A stretch of DNA of 50,763 nucleotides from Opitutus sp. GAS368 (GCA_945866215.1 CAMBGQ010000008.1:1-50763), one strand, 5' to 3'. Positions 1 through 8,958 are shown, counted from the first letter of the stretch. Notes: a model not told the origin generated them from the letters alone. Translations and numbers: made by a program.

Positions 1-116
1 ACATATTTATCGATGGCGGCGGCGACTAAGAACCCCTCGAAGCGCGAGGAATAGGAAGGCAGGTCGGTGCCGCCTCCGCCGAGGGAGATGCGCAAGGGTG
101 AACGAACGATGATCAT
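1..116 (-). CDS. GHMP-family sugar kinase, N-terminus only (runs off left edge)
   Basis: Reading the minus strand from the ATG at 116 gives an open frame of 38 residues to the window edge. It begins MIIVRSPLRISLGGGGTDLP and continues with an FEGFLVAAAIDKY-like stretch. This is the hallmark start of GHMP kinases of the D-glycero-D-manno-heptose-7-phosphate kinase (HddA) or fucokinase-like type, which phosphorylate the anomeric carbon of a sugar before nucleotidyl transfer. The ATP-binding loop and the rest of the protein lie outside the window. It follows the stop of the next gene upstream (129) by 12 bp, so the two are probably cotranscribed. The family call is good; the sugar substrate is unknown. 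Confidence 0.8.
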   Translation of the reverse strand, partial: MIIVRSPLRISLGGGGTDLPSYSSRFEGFLVAAAIDKY

Positions 117-128
117 GGAAGAAATCGG

Positions 129-1112
129 TTAGGCACGGGCGTCGTAGACCCAGCGGTTGGCCTCGAGCCACCGAAGGGTGCGGAGAATGCCCTCCGCGAT
201 GGTCAATTTCGGCCGCCAGCCGGTGGCCTGAATTTTGGCGGTATCGAGAAAGATAAAGGGGCTATCGCCGACCCATCCGCGCTCGCCGCCGGTATATTCC
301 AAGGTGGGCTGCAGACCCAGGGCGCTGCAGATGTGACCGATGCTCGCGTTGACCTCCACGAACTCCGGCGTGCCCAGATTATAGACCTGGGTGCGGTGGC
401 GGGCCGAGCGCGCCGTGTGAGCGGTGAGCACATGCAGCATGGCGTCCACGCAATCCTGCACATACAGGTAGCTTTTGCGCTGCCGGCCGTTACCAAGCAC
501 GCGCAACCGGTCGGGGTGGTCGATCAACTGCTGATAGAAGTCGAACACATGGCCGTGCGTATACCGTTCGCCCAGGATCGAGACGAAGCGGAACACGTAG
601 GCCTCGTCGAGCTGCCCGCCTTCGGCATAAGCCGAGATGAGGCTTTCGCCGGCGACCTTCGAGGCGGCGTAGAGCGAGGTCTGGATTGGGAAGGCGTCGT
701 TTTCCGGCGTGGGACGGTCGGGCGTCACCAAGGCCTCGCCATAGGTGGAACCCGTGGACGAAAAGGCGATGCGGCGGATGCCGTTGGCACGCATGGCCTC
801 GAGCACGTTGAACGTCGCGATCGTGTTCTGCTCGAGATCCCGGCGCGGATGGGACCAACCGTCGCGGATATCGGCGTTTGCGGCGAAATGGAATACCGTG
901 TCGCAGCCGGCCATCGCCGCCGTCATGCCCGGCAGATCGAGGGTGTCGCCGCGCGCCAGGCGAAAACCCGGCTGGCGCATCGCGCCCTCCAGGAACCGGA
1001 GCTGACCGGTCGAGAGATTATCCCAGCCCAAGACCTCATGGCCGTCGGCAAGGAGCCGGTCGGCCAGGTTGGACCCGATGAATCCGGCGACGCCGGTGAC
1101 AAAAGCTTTCAT
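129..1112 (-). CDS. NAD-dependent sugar epimerase/dehydratase
   Basis: This 327-residue extended short-chain dehydrogenase acts on a nucleotide sugar in the cytoplasm. The NAD-binding glycine motif is at residues 7-13 (GVAGFIG), and the catalytic pair is Tyr148/Lys152 (SLYAASK). The length suits UDP-glucose 4-epimerase and related 4-epimerases or reductases. It sits 12 bp after the glycosyltransferase at 1125 and just before the GHMP kinase start, at the distal end of the CDP-sugar operon. The exact sugar cannot be read from the sequence; it may epimerise a heptose or a deoxyhexose used by this cluster. Confidence 0.85.
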   Translation of the reverse strand: MKAFVTGVAGFIGSNLADRLLADGHEVLGWDNLSTGQLRFLEGAMRQPGFRLARGDTLDLPGMTAAMAGCDTVFHFAANADIRDGWSHPRRDLEQNTIATFNVLEAMRANGIRRIAFSSTGSTYGEALVTPDRPTPENDAFPIQTSLYAASKVAGESLISAYAEGGQLDEAYVFRFVSILGERYTHGHVFDFYQQLIDHPDRLRVLGNGRQRKSYLYVQDCVDAMLHVLTAHTARSARHRTQVYNLGTPEFVEVNASIGHICSALGLQPTLEYTGGERGWVGDSPFIFLDTAKIQATGWRPKLTIAEGILRTLRWLEANRWVYDARA

Positions 1113-1124
1113 GATAAAGAGGTG

Positions 1125-2153
1125 TTACTCGAAGATGAGGTTCACGGGCACGGCTTGCCGCAGTTGCCGCGTTCGGCGACTTTCGCGGGTGAAATTCAGC
1201 AGTCCGATAACGAGCACCGGAGGCCACATCCAGATGCGCAGAGCGAAAAGCTGCTGGAAGAACTCGCGGCCGCGACGGGTAAGCGCGGCGACCACCAGCG
1301 GGGCAGCGGCCTGAGAAAGCGGCTTCATGCGCAATTTCAAATAGGCGAACCAACCCAGACCGTAGCGCTGCCGTACCTCGGGGGCAAAGTGCCTATAGAA
1401 ATCGCGAAAGTCCCGGTAAGAGCGCTGGTTCTTGCGGGAAGCCACGGCAACCTGCTGGCCATGCACACGCGTGAGGGTCCAGTCGTCGTTCACCATGGCG
1501 TAACCATTGGCTTGGACCAAACGAAGCCAGAAAAAGACGTCAAAGTGGACCCAGCGCGGATCAAAGCCGCCGAGCTGCATAAAAACGGAGCGACGGACGG
1601 CGGCCGTGGTCAAGGACGGTAGATAAGGCAGACTACCCTGACGCAAGGCCGGCCCGAGAGTCGAATCAGCCGGATGATAAGCATATTCAGGCTGAGCGTT
1701 CACGGGCGCGGCCATCCGCTCGGCGCGGGTCTCAATCACGCTCTGCCCTGCTTGATTACGATGCGTCTGCCCGTCGGCAAATAAGTGTGCGGGCTGATGC
1801 CCGATCAACGCGCACTCCTTCCCTTCCAGTCCGGCGATGACTCCGGCCAACGCCGCGATGGCTCCGGGTCGGAGCAGGTCGTCATGGCAGAGCAGCTGCA
1901 CCCATTCCTGCCGGCAGAGCTGGACGGAGCGAGTCACGTTCTCCGCCTGACCGAGCAAGACTTCGCTCCGCACAAGGCGCACCCGGGAATCCTTCGCAGC
2001 AAATTCCCGGACGATATCGGCGGTCGCATCTGAAGAGCAATTATCAGCGACGACGATTTCCGCCAAGGCCGGCCCCTGACCTACCAGACTTTCCAAGGCT
2101 TCACGGAGGAAGTTAGCCCCGTTGTAAACGGGTAAGGCGACGGAAATTGTCAT
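1125..2153 (-). CDS. Family 2 glycosyltransferase
   Basis: The protein has 342 residues and starts MTISVALPVYNGANFL, the classical N-terminal strand of GT2 (GT-A fold) enzymes. An AEIVVADNCSSDAT segment and a CHDDLL acidic motif (DXD-like) follow. It probably transfers a sugar from a nucleotide donor to the lipid-linked repeat unit on the cytoplasmic face. The ATG at 2153 is chosen because it forms an ATGA overlap with the stop of the upstream methyltransferase; an in-frame extension of 36 codons lies entirely within that gene. The C-terminus is basic and could sit at the membrane. Donor and acceptor are unknown. Confidence 0.85.
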   Translation of the reverse strand: MTISVALPVYNGANFLREALESLVGQGPALAEIVVADNCSSDATADIVREFAAKDSRVRLVRSEVLLGQAENVTRSVQLCRQEWVQLLCHDDLLRPGAIAALAGVIAGLEGKECALIGHQPAHLFADGQTHRNQAGQSVIETRAERMAAPVNAQPEYAYHPADSTLGPALRQGSLPYLPSLTTAAVRRSVFMQLGGFDPRWVHFDVFFWLRLVQANGYAMVNDDWTLTRVHGQQVAVASRKNQRSYRDFRDFYRHFAPEVRQRYGLGWFAYLKLRMKPLSQAAAPLVVAALTRRGREFFQQLFALRIWMWPPVLVIGLLNFTRESRRTRQLRQAVPVNLIFE

Positions 2154-3394
2154 CGGCTTGATTGGCTGATAAGTTTCAGCTGCGGGACGGGCGTGACAAA
2201 GACTCCACCCGCCGCGAGATAGGCCTGCTGTTGGATGATGATTTCTTCGGCGAAATTCCAAACCAAGAGTAGCGCGAAGTCCGGCCGACGGGCGACCAGT
2301 TCCTCGCTGGAGACAATCGGGATGTGCGCCCCTGGGCTCAACTTCCCTTGCTTGTATGTACTGCGATCGGCAATGAAGCGGATGTGGCCCGAGGGCCGGC
2401 CCAAGTAGTTCAGTAAAGTGCTTCCTTTGGCCGAAGCACCATAGGCGGCGATGGTTTTCCCGGCCGCCTGCTGCTCATCAAGAAACTGGCTGAGCTCAGC
2501 CCGGATACTTTCTGCGGCGTTGTTAAATTGAGCGTAAAATGCCAAGCCATCGACCCCCAGCGCACGCTCCTGGGCCAGCGTTGCTGACACCTCGTTTTTT
2601 ATGCGCTGGCGCCCAGCGTGGGCCACGGAAATACGCAATGAGCCGCCATGGATTTCTAGCCTTTCGACGTCAAAAATCTCGAGGCCGTGACGCGCGAAGA
2701 CCGGGATCAGCGGGGTGAGATTCAGGTAGAAAATATGTTCATGATAGATGGTGTCGAACTCGACCTTCTGGAGCATATCCACTGCATAAGGGAACTCGAG
2801 GATGGCCCAGCCGTCCTCGGCGAGGAGCGCTTGAATTCCCGCGACGAAATCATTGATGTCCGGGGCATGGGCAAACACGTTATTCCCTAGAATGAGATCC
2901 GCCGGGCCTTGTTCGGCGCGGATGCGTTCGGCCGTCTGCTGGCCAAAAAATTCGCAGAGGGTGGGCACGCCCGCCTTGCGAGCAACCTCGGCGATATTGG
3001 CCGCCGGCTCCACCCCGAGACAGGGGACGCCCCGGTGCACGAAGTTTTTCAGCAAATACCCGTCATTACTAGCGACCTCGACGACGAAGCTTTTTGAACC
3101 AAGGGATTTTTCTTGGGTGTAGCGAGTCGCGGCTTCGGCGGCATGACGCAGCATGTGCGCAGAAAACGAAGAGAAATATACGTACTCGGCAAACATCCGC
3201 ACGGGCGGGACCGTGAAGCCGAGCTGCATAAGCCAGCACTTCTCGCAAACCCGGACGTCCAAAGGGAACCGCGGTTCGGCGGTCACCGAGTCGTTCGGGG
3301 CGAGTAAATTATTGGCCAACGGCTGTAGCCCGAGGTCAATGACCAGGCTTAGTTCCGCCGAACCACATGCACGGCAGTGCTCGAGTATGCTCAT
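2150..3394 (-). CDS. SAM-dependent sugar C-methyltransferase (TylCIII/NovU type)
   Basis: The 414-residue protein has the three-part layout of C-methyltransferases acting on 4-keto-6-deoxy sugars. An N-terminal zinc-type cysteine set is visible (C7, C10, C50, C53). The SAM-binding segment is near residues 104-118 (VVEVASNDGYLL), and a C-terminal domain contains a GASAKGSTLLNY stretch. Such enzymes methylate C-3 of a nucleotide-linked keto sugar to make a branched sugar. It overlaps both neighbours by 4 bp (ATGA at 2150-2153 and 3391-3394). With rfbF and rfbG upstream, the likely substrate is CDP-4-keto-6-deoxyglucose or a derivative; that step is inference. Confidence 0.85.
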   Translation of the reverse strand: MSILEHCRACGSAELSLVIDLGLQPLANNLLAPNDSVTAEPRFPLDVRVCEKCWLMQLGFTVPPVRMFAEYVYFSSFSAHMLRHAAEAATRYTQEKSLGSKSFVVEVASNDGYLLKNFVHRGVPCLGVEPAANIAEVARKAGVPTLCEFFGQQTAERIRAEQGPADLILGNNVFAHAPDINDFVAGIQALLAEDGWAILEFPYAVDMLQKVEFDTIYHEHIFYLNLTPLIPVFARHGLEIFDVERLEIHGGSLRISVAHAGRQRIKNEVSATLAQERALGVDGLAFYAQFNNAAESIRAELSQFLDEQQAAGKTIAAYGASAKGSTLLNYLGRPSGHIRFIADRSTYKQGKLSPGAHIPIVSSEELVARRPDFALLLVWNFAEEIIIQQQAYLAAGGVFVTPVPQLKLISQSSR

Positions 3395-4314
3395 GGCTGG
3401 TAATAATTATTCTCAGTGGCGGCAAGCATTGCCTCCACCGTCTTGGCAACGCCCGCCGTCAAAGAAGTCCGCACTATTTTAGGGGCCATCATTTGGTTTA
3501 TTTTTTGGACCGAGGGGGCATAAAAAGGCGAATCATGGGCAGAGGGCGGACGGGCGTCATAGCGGGCCTCCAGCACTAATTGATGCCGCAGTAAGGCGGC
3601 CCCTACGCACTCCACGAACTGACGGACGGGAAGCACGACGCCGGAGCCGACGTTGGCAACCTCCCAGGAAGGTTGCCTCGAGGCGGCCAACCCGGAACAA
3701 ATCAGCAGATTGGCGACATCGTCGACATAGCTGAAATCACGCATCTGCTCGCCGGAAGAGAGCAGCGCCGGGGCTCCCGCCCGCGCCGATTGGATTAGGT
3801 AGGGCGTCAGCCGCTGGGATGCTTCTCCCGGCCCGTAAATATTGAAAAGTCGTAACCAGGTCAGGGACAGCTGGGCCTTGAAACTTTCGGCGACCAAAGC
3901 TGCCGCGGCCTTGGATTCCCCATATGGCGAGCTGGGGCCGAGTGCATCGTCCTCCGTCAGCAGACGATGTTGGGACGCATATTCGGCTCCGGTTCCGGCG
4001 AGGATCACGCGGGGCGGGGCCGCCGACTCACACAGCGTTTGCAATAGTATGCGCGTGCCCTCGACATTCACCTCTCGGAGTTCGTTGGGCGCAATGGAAC
4101 CAGAGGCACCTGCTGCGGCCAAATGCAGCACGTAATGTGGGGCAAAGCCTAACAGGCGTGAACGCCACGCCGAACCCTGACGGAGATCGCCCTCGTCGCC
4201 GCGATTCAACCCGCAGACCTGAGCGCCCCGGTGGTGCAGAATGCTCACCACCCTGCGACCAATGAAGCCGGTATCGCCCGTCACCAACCATCGTGTGTCA
4301 ACCAGATCCATCAT
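3391..4314 (-). CDS. NAD-dependent epimerase/reductase in CDP-sugar operon
   Basis: This is an extended SDR protein of about 307 residues. It has a TGDTGFIG nucleotide-binding motif at the N-terminus and a SSPYGESK catalytic Tyr/Lys motif. In clusters with rfbF, rfbG and a C-methyltransferase, such an enzyme usually does the final C-4 reduction or epimerisation of the CDP-linked keto sugar. The ATG at 4314 makes an ATGA overlap with the stop of rfbG; an ATG at 4311 is also possible, and 4323 would lie deeper in rfbG. The 3' end overlaps the methyltransferase start by 4 bp. Whether it is an epimerase or a reductase is not clear. Confidence 0.8.
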   Translation of the reverse strand: MMDLVDTRWLVTGDTGFIGRRVVSILHHRGAQVCGLNRGDEGDLRQGSAWRSRLLGFAPHYVLHLAAAGASGSIAPNELREVNVEGTRILLQTLCESAAPPRVILAGTGAEYASQHRLLTEDDALGPSSPYGESKAAAALVAESFKAQLSLTWLRLFNIYGPGEASQRLTPYLIQSARAGAPALLSSGEQMRDFSYVDDVANLLICSGLAASRQPSWEVANVGSGVVLPVRQFVECVGAALLRHQLVLEARYDARPPSAHDSPFYAPSVQKINQMMAPKIVRTSLTAGVAKTVEAMLAATENNYYQP

Positions 4315-5402
4315 GAGGCCCAAGTCAGGTTTTGGGAACGTGCCGCCGCAACATAGGCGGCGATATCCGCCTTACTGGCCTCGAGCGAACTCAACTGCTC
4401 ATACCAGCTCGCCGTGCGTTCCACCGTGTGCTGAAAATCCCAGACTGGCTGCCATCCCAGCACGCGCTCGGCCTTCGCGATGGAAAGACTGAGCCGCGCC
4501 GCCTCATGAGGGCCGGCCGGACCGGTCTCGATGCGGAGATCTGGCCAGACTCGGGCAAAGGCTGCGACCAGTTCGCCGACCGTCCGGACCGCCTCGGTCC
4601 GCGGACCAAAATTGTACCCGGAAGCGACCTCCGCCGGGACGCAGGCGCGCGACGGCGAGGCGAGGCACGCCCCTATCCAGAGATAACCCGACAGGGGCTC
4701 GAGAACATGCTGCCACGGCCGGGTGGCGGAGGGATTGCGGATCGCCAGTGTCCGTCCCGCAGCCCGAGCGCGGAGGATATCCGGTACAATCCGGTCCGCC
4801 GCGAGGTCGCCACCTCCGATGACGTTGCCGGCACGCGCCGAAGCGACCCGTACGGGATGATTGGCATCGAAGAATGAGCGCTGGTAGGATGCCACGGCCA
4901 GTTCCGCCATCCCCTTGCTCGCGCTGTAGGGGTCGCGACCGCCCATCGGATCGGCCTCCTCGTGCGGCCGGCCGGTCTCGAGGTTCTGATAGCATTTATC
5001 GGATGTCACCATCACCGCCGCGCACGGCTGCCGCAAATCGCGCAATGCGTCCAGCACGTGCACCGTGCCCATCACGTTCGTCGCCATCGTCTCTGTCGGA
5101 ATCTCATAGGACAAGCGCACCAGCGGTTGCGCCGCGAGATGGAAGACAAAATCCGGCTGGTAGTCGGCGATTGAGCGGCGTACCGCCGCCGCGTCGCGAA
5201 TATCCGCAAACTCCGACTCCAGCCGCGGGCCTAAAGAAAGCCCTCCGAATAAAGGCTGCGCACTATCAGGTGGAAGCGCGTAACCATGCACGTGCGCGCC
5301 GAGAGAGAGCAGCCATTCGGCAAGCCACGCTCCCTTAAAGCCCGTGTGGCCCGAAAGCCAGACGCGCTTCCCTTTATAAGCTTGGTCGAACATGGGTGTC
5401 AC
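4311..5402 (-). CDS. rfbG: CDP-glucose 4,6-dehydratase
   Basis: It converts CDP-D-glucose to CDP-4-keto-6-deoxy-D-glucose, the branch point for CDP-linked deoxy sugars. The 363-residue length is near the family norm of about 360. The N-terminus carries the diagnostic KGKRVWLSGHTGFKGAWL segment, in which the Rossmann motif reads GHTGFKG instead of the usual GATGFIG, and the catalytic motif is DPYSASK. A GTG at 5402 overlaps the rfbF stop (GTGA), and an ATG at 5393 is an alternative start three codons in. It is tightly coupled to rfbF upstream and to the epimerase downstream. No rfbH (3-dehydrase) is present, which argues against a 3,6-dideoxy product. Confidence 0.93.
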   Translation of the reverse strand: MTPMFDQAYKGKRVWLSGHTGFKGAWLAEWLLSLGAHVHGYALPPDSAQPLFGGLSLGPRLESEFADIRDAAAVRRSIADYQPDFVFHLAAQPLVRLSYEIPTETMATNVMGTVHVLDALRDLRQPCAAVMVTSDKCYQNLETGRPHEEADPMGGRDPYSASKGMAELAVASYQRSFFDANHPVRVASARAGNVIGGGDLAADRIVPDILRARAAGRTLAIRNPSATRPWQHVLEPLSGYLWIGACLASPSRACVPAEVASGYNFGPRTEAVRTVGELVAAFARVWPDLRIETGPAGPHEAARLSLSIAKAERVLGWQPVWDFQHTVERTASWYEQLSSLEASKADIAAYVAAARSQNLTWAS

Positions 5403-6169
5403 CAGACTTTCCAGGGAGCGGCCCCGGAAGCCCAGAGATTATCCAGCTGAGCCTTATCGCGCAGCGTATCCATCGGGAGCCAGAAACCTTGGTGGCGGAA
5501 GGCGTGTAACTGGCGTTGTTTAGCAAGGGCTTCCAATGGCGCCTTTTCCCAGACCGTGGCGTCATCTGCGATCAGGTCGAAGACCGAGGGCTCCAGAACA
5601 AAGAAACCTCCGTTGATCCACGAACCATCGCCTTGCGGCTTCTCCGCGAAGGCCTCGACGGTACCAGCGGCGGAAATGGCCAGGGAGCCGAACCGACCGG
5701 GCGGCTGCACCGCGGTAACCGTCGCCTTCCCGCCGTGCTGGCGATGGAAAGCGATTACCTCGGCCACCGGGATATCGCCCACCCCGTCGCCGTAGGTCAG
5801 ACAGAAAGTCTCTGAGCCGACGAGCTCGCGCACACGACGGAGGCGTCCGCCCGTCATGGTCTGCTCCCCCGTGTCGACCACCGTGACCTTCCACGGCTCG
5901 GCATTGTGGCGCAGGACCGTCATCTGGTTGGCCGCGAGGTCAAACGTCACGTCCGAGTTATGCAGGAAGTAGTTCTGGAAATATTCCTTAATCATGTAGC
6001 CCTTGTAGCCGGCGCAGACGATGAATTCATTGATTCCGTGGGCGGCGTAGATCTTCATCACGTGCCAGAGGATCGGGTGACCGCCGATCTCGACCATCGG
6101 CTTGGGGCGCAGATGGGTTTCTTCGCTAAGGCGCGTGCCGAGCCCGCCGGCTAATATGATAGCTTTCAT
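5399..6169 (-). CDS. rfbF: Glucose-1-phosphate cytidylyltransferase
   Basis: The 256-residue enzyme makes CDP-glucose from glucose-1-phosphate and CTP. The N-terminal nucleotide-binding signature KAIILAGGLGTRLSEET is followed by RPKPMVEIGGHPILWHVMK, both diagnostic for RfbF. Length agrees with the family (about 257). It is the first gene of the tightly overlapping CDP-sugar block (rfbF, rfbG, epimerase, C-methyltransferase, GT2). The 306 bp upstream of its start hold only a probable pseudogene (6230-6470), with no repeat of the kind that fills the gaps to the right. Confidence 0.95.
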   Translation of the reverse strand: MKAIILAGGLGTRLSEETHLRPKPMVEIGGHPILWHVMKIYAAHGINEFIVCAGYKGYMIKEYFQNYFLHNSDVTFDLAANQMTVLRHNAEPWKVTVVDTGEQTMTGGRLRRVRELVGSETFCLTYGDGVGDIPVAEVIAFHRQHGGKATVTAVQPPGRFGSLAISAAGTVEAFAEKPQGDGSWINGGFFVLEPSVFDLIADDATVWEKAPLEALAKQRQLHAFRHQGFWLPMDTLRDKAQLDNLWASGAAPWKVW

Positions 6170-6229
6170 GGATGTAAAATTATTGCGGGGTCGGAAGCCC
6201 TGTTAATGGGCAGTTTGGAGCGACTCTGT

Positions 6230-6470
6230 CTAGGCCAAAGCCCGCAAGCGGTCACACACCGCCCGAAAATATAGATTATGGGAGGGTCGAATGGCCACCT
6301 CACGTGCGGCGCCGAGATGATGTGCGCCTCGCGGATGCCCGCGATTATCTGCCCTGAGAGCGGAAAATAGCCTATCGGCATGTCCCACCTGGACGGGCGC
6401 AGCTTGCTCATGGCCTGCGCGGGGGGACGAAAGTGGAGGCGGAACCACCGACGAGGAAAATATCTTTCAT
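6230..6470 (-). pseudogene. Probable decayed remnant of a short gene between the flippase gene and rfbF
   Basis: Just 5 bp after the flippase stop an ATG (6470) opens MKDIFLVGGSASTFVPPRRP and then stops. In the next frame a coding-like stretch runs to a TAG near 6230 and ends HNLYFRAVCDRLRALA. The two pieces look like the N- and C-terminal ends of one operon gene joined by a frameshift and probably an internal deletion. The HHLGAAREVA stretch near the end faintly recalls the last block of SGNH hydrolases, but this is too weak to name the family. The operon-like position of the ATG and the lack of any other gene in the 306-bp gap support a relic. It could also be non-coding. Confidence 0.4.
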
Positions 6471-6475
6471 GGGAA

Positions 6476-7879
6476 TTAAGATTGCCGGAGGGTGCGACGA
6501 TAAATCCAGACGCAGCCCAGGGCGATCAGCGCCGTCGGGAGCAGCCCCCAGTAAAGTCCTTCGGTGTGCGCTACACTAATCTGGGCAAGCAACAAGACGC
6601 AGGTCGCGCCTGCAATACTGAGCCATGTGGGTGCGCTGAGCCAAATGCCGGAGCGCCAGCGAGCAAAGCCGATCATCAAACCCGCATAAATAACGTAACT
6701 ACCACAGAAACCGAGTGCCGCGCCCAGCAGGCCGAAATCGGGGGTCAAGATTAGCGGGAGCACCACCATCACGGCGTTAACGGTGGCCTCGGACACGACG
6801 ACGGCCGACGTAGAACCGCGCGCTAGCAGCCAATAGCCAAGCGGCCACGCGATGAGCCGAAGAAATATGCCCCAGACCATCCACGATAGCAACGGAATGG
6901 CGGCGTCAAACGAGTCAGCATAGAGCAGATGAAGACAGAAACGCCCCATCGTCAGGAGCCCCGCGAGCAAAGGTAGCCCCAACAATAGTCCGGCTTGAAT
7001 CTGCTTCTCGGCGAGATGAGCCGCTTCCTTCTCATCACGGGCCTCAGATATCCGCCGGAAAAAATCAGCCCCCATTGCGACGATAACAAACCCTCCAAGA
7101 TTACCCGCGATGGCGAAGGCAGCCTGATAATGCCCAGCAGATTCCAGCCCATAACCGCGAATGATGGTCAGTCGGACCAAGTAGGACGAAAGTTGGGCGA
7201 GCCAACCGACCGCCATGAGGGCGCCACCGAGATGCAATAACTGACGAATATCAGCCGCATTCGCTGGAACCGAATCCGCAGGATAATGCCGGCGGGCGGC
7301 TTGCCAAAGAGCGGCGGCGAGAACTGCGGCTGCCAATAAAATACTCAGGGCCACGCCGAAAGTGCCGCCGAAGTAGATCAACGGTAAGCCGAGGAGCAGT
7401 CCAGCGAACGCCCCAAAGACCTGAATTTTAGCCAAGGTCTTCAATTGTCCCGTTGACTGAAGGATGGCCGACCAAGCCGCTGATGCCACGACGCAAGGCA
7501 CCGCTAGGCCAGCTATAGCGAGTTCAAGCGTATATTCATCCGAAGCAAAAGTGACGCGGCCCATTGGCCAGAACAAGATCAGCGCGACTGCCAGACCGAG
7601 CCAGCTGAGCCAGCGACCCAGGTATCGCACGGCTGAAACCCTAACCGGTCTCTCCGCTTCCGAAGCGCCGGCGATGACGCGTACTCCCGAAGCGGATAGA
7701 CCCCAGGCGACGAAAGATGAGATGTTTCCACTGAAGGAATTTAGCACACCAATGAGTCCGATGCCTGACGCCCCGAAGACCATCGCTACCACCTTTGCGC
7801 GGACAAATCCGGCAGCGAGCGAGACGACCTGGGCTCCGCCCATGAGCGCACTGGAGCGGAGGATGCGAGCGAAGGGCAC
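6476..7879 (-). CDS. Wzx-like lipid-linked oligosaccharide flippase
   Basis: The 467-residue protein is strongly hydrophobic, with roughly a dozen predicted membrane segments. It begins with a RILRSSALMGGAQVVSLAAG-like region typical of the polysaccharide biosynthesis (MOP/Wzx) superfamily. It should move undecaprenyl-linked repeat units across the inner membrane. Its partners here are the Wzy-like protein (17948-19315) and the ligase-like protein (30509-32179). It lies 5 bp after the rfbB stop, so it is cotranscribed with rfbB. No catalytic motif is expected in this family. The flippase call is firm as a superfamily assignment; substrate is unknown. Confidence 0.85.
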   Translation of the reverse strand: MPFARILRSSALMGGAQVVSLAAGFVRAKVVAMVFGASGIGLIGVLNSFSGNISSFVAWGLSASGVRVIAGASEAERPVRVSAVRYLGRWLSWLGLAVALILFWPMGRVTFASDEYTLELAIAGLAVPCVVASAAWSAILQSTGQLKTLAKIQVFGAFAGLLLGLPLIYFGGTFGVALSILLAAAVLAAALWQAARRHYPADSVPANAADIRQLLHLGGALMAVGWLAQLSSYLVRLTIIRGYGLESAGHYQAAFAIAGNLGGFVIVAMGADFFRRISEARDEKEAAHLAEKQIQAGLLLGLPLLAGLLTMGRFCLHLLYADSFDAAIPLLSWMVWGIFLRLIAWPLGYWLLARGSTSAVVVSEATVNAVMVVLPLILTPDFGLLGAALGFCGSYVIYAGLMIGFARWRSGIWLSAPTWLSIAGATCVLLLAQISVAHTEGLYWGLLPTALIALGCVWIYRRTLRQS

Positions 7880-7884
7880 GGTGT

Positions 7885-8940
7885 TTACTTAGATTTTCCA
7901 AGACGCTCGAGGCGGTAAGAGCCATCGAGGATGCCTTGGGTCCAGGCTGGATGGTCGAGATACCAGCGGACAGTCTTGCGGAAGCCGCTCCGGAAGTCTT
8001 CCTGCGGAGACCAGCCGAGTTCGGCGCGGGCGCGGCGGGCGTCGACGGCGTAGCGAAGATCGTGACCCGCGCGATCGGTGACGAAAGCGATCGCGGTGTC
8101 GTGCTTCTTGCCATCAGCGCGCGGACGGAATTCGTCGAGCAGACCGCAGAGTTCGCGGACGAGGTCGATATTCCGGCGTTCGTTGTCGCCGCCGATGCAA
8201 TAGGTGCGGCCTGGGACTCCCCTCTCCGCCGCAGCGAGTAGCGCGCGGGCATGGTCGTCGACAAAGAGCCAGTCACGGATGTTCTCTCCCTTTCCGTAGA
8301 CAGGAATAGCTTCTCCGCGTAGCGCCTTGAGGATGACGACCGGGATGAGTTTCTCGGGGAACTGATAGGGGCCGTAGTTATTCGAGCAGTTCGTCACCAC
8401 GACCGGCAGGTCGTAGGTATCCATCCAGGCGCGGGCGAGGTGATCGCTGGCGGCCTTGGAGGCGCTATAAGGAGAGTGCGGGTCGTAAGCGGTCGTCTCG
8501 TTGAAAGCGGGGGCGGATGGACCGAGGGAGCCGAAAACCTCGTCGGTCGAGACGTGGACGAAACGGAAAGTATCCCGAGAGGAGCCGGAAAGAGTCCGCC
8601 AATAGCCGAGCGCGGCCTGCAGGAGGGTAAACGTTCCGGTGATATTAGTGGAAATAAATTCTCCAGGGCCATCGATGGAGCGGTCGACATGGGACTCGGC
8701 CGCAAGGTGCAGGACTTTGTCGGGGCGGGCATCCATGAAGACGCGACGCATGGTCTCGGCGTCGCAGATGTCAGCCTGGATAAAAGTGAAGCGGGGCTGG
8801 CCAAGCAGGTCGACGAGCGACGACATATTGCCGGCGTAGGTCAGCTTATCGACGACCGTGATCTCGTGTCCGGCGGCATGCGCGAGCCGGGTGAGATTCG
8901 ATCCGATGAAGCCGGCGCCGCCGGTGATGAGGAGTTTCAT
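7885..8940 (-). CDS. rfbB: dTDP-glucose 4,6-dehydratase
   Basis: It converts dTDP-D-glucose to dTDP-4-keto-6-deoxy-D-glucose. The 351-residue sequence has TGGAGFIGSN at the N-terminus, a HLAAESHVDRSI segment, a VSTDEVFG motif and YSASKAASDHL with the catalytic Tyr/Lys, all typical of RmlB/RfbB. The companion thymidylyltransferase (rmlA) and the rhamnose genes rmlC and rmlD are not in the window. The product may therefore feed the aminotransferase at 9862 to give a dTDP-4-amino-4,6-dideoxyhexose rather than rhamnose; that route is inference. The gene precedes the flippase by 5 bp. Confidence 0.95.
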   Translation of the reverse strand: MKLLITGGAGFIGSNLTRLAHAAGHEITVVDKLTYAGNMSSLVDLLGQPRFTFIQADICDAETMRRVFMDARPDKVLHLAAESHVDRSIDGPGEFISTNITGTFTLLQAALGYWRTLSGSSRDTFRFVHVSTDEVFGSLGPSAPAFNETTAYDPHSPYSASKAASDHLARAWMDTYDLPVVVTNCSNNYGPYQFPEKLIPVVILKALRGEAIPVYGKGENIRDWLFVDDHARALLAAAERGVPGRTYCIGGDNERRNIDLVRELCGLLDEFRPRADGKKHDTAIAFVTDRAGHDLRYAVDARRARAELGWSPQEDFRSGFRKTVRWYLDHPAWTQGILDGSYRLERLGKSK

Positions 8941-8958
8941 GGGGTTTCTGCTGCTGAC

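Noticed and set aside
333-1622. Long plus-strand open frame opposite the epimerase and GT2 genes
   Set aside because: It spans two real minus-strand genes and has no recognisable domain; high G+C third positions produce such antisense frames throughout.
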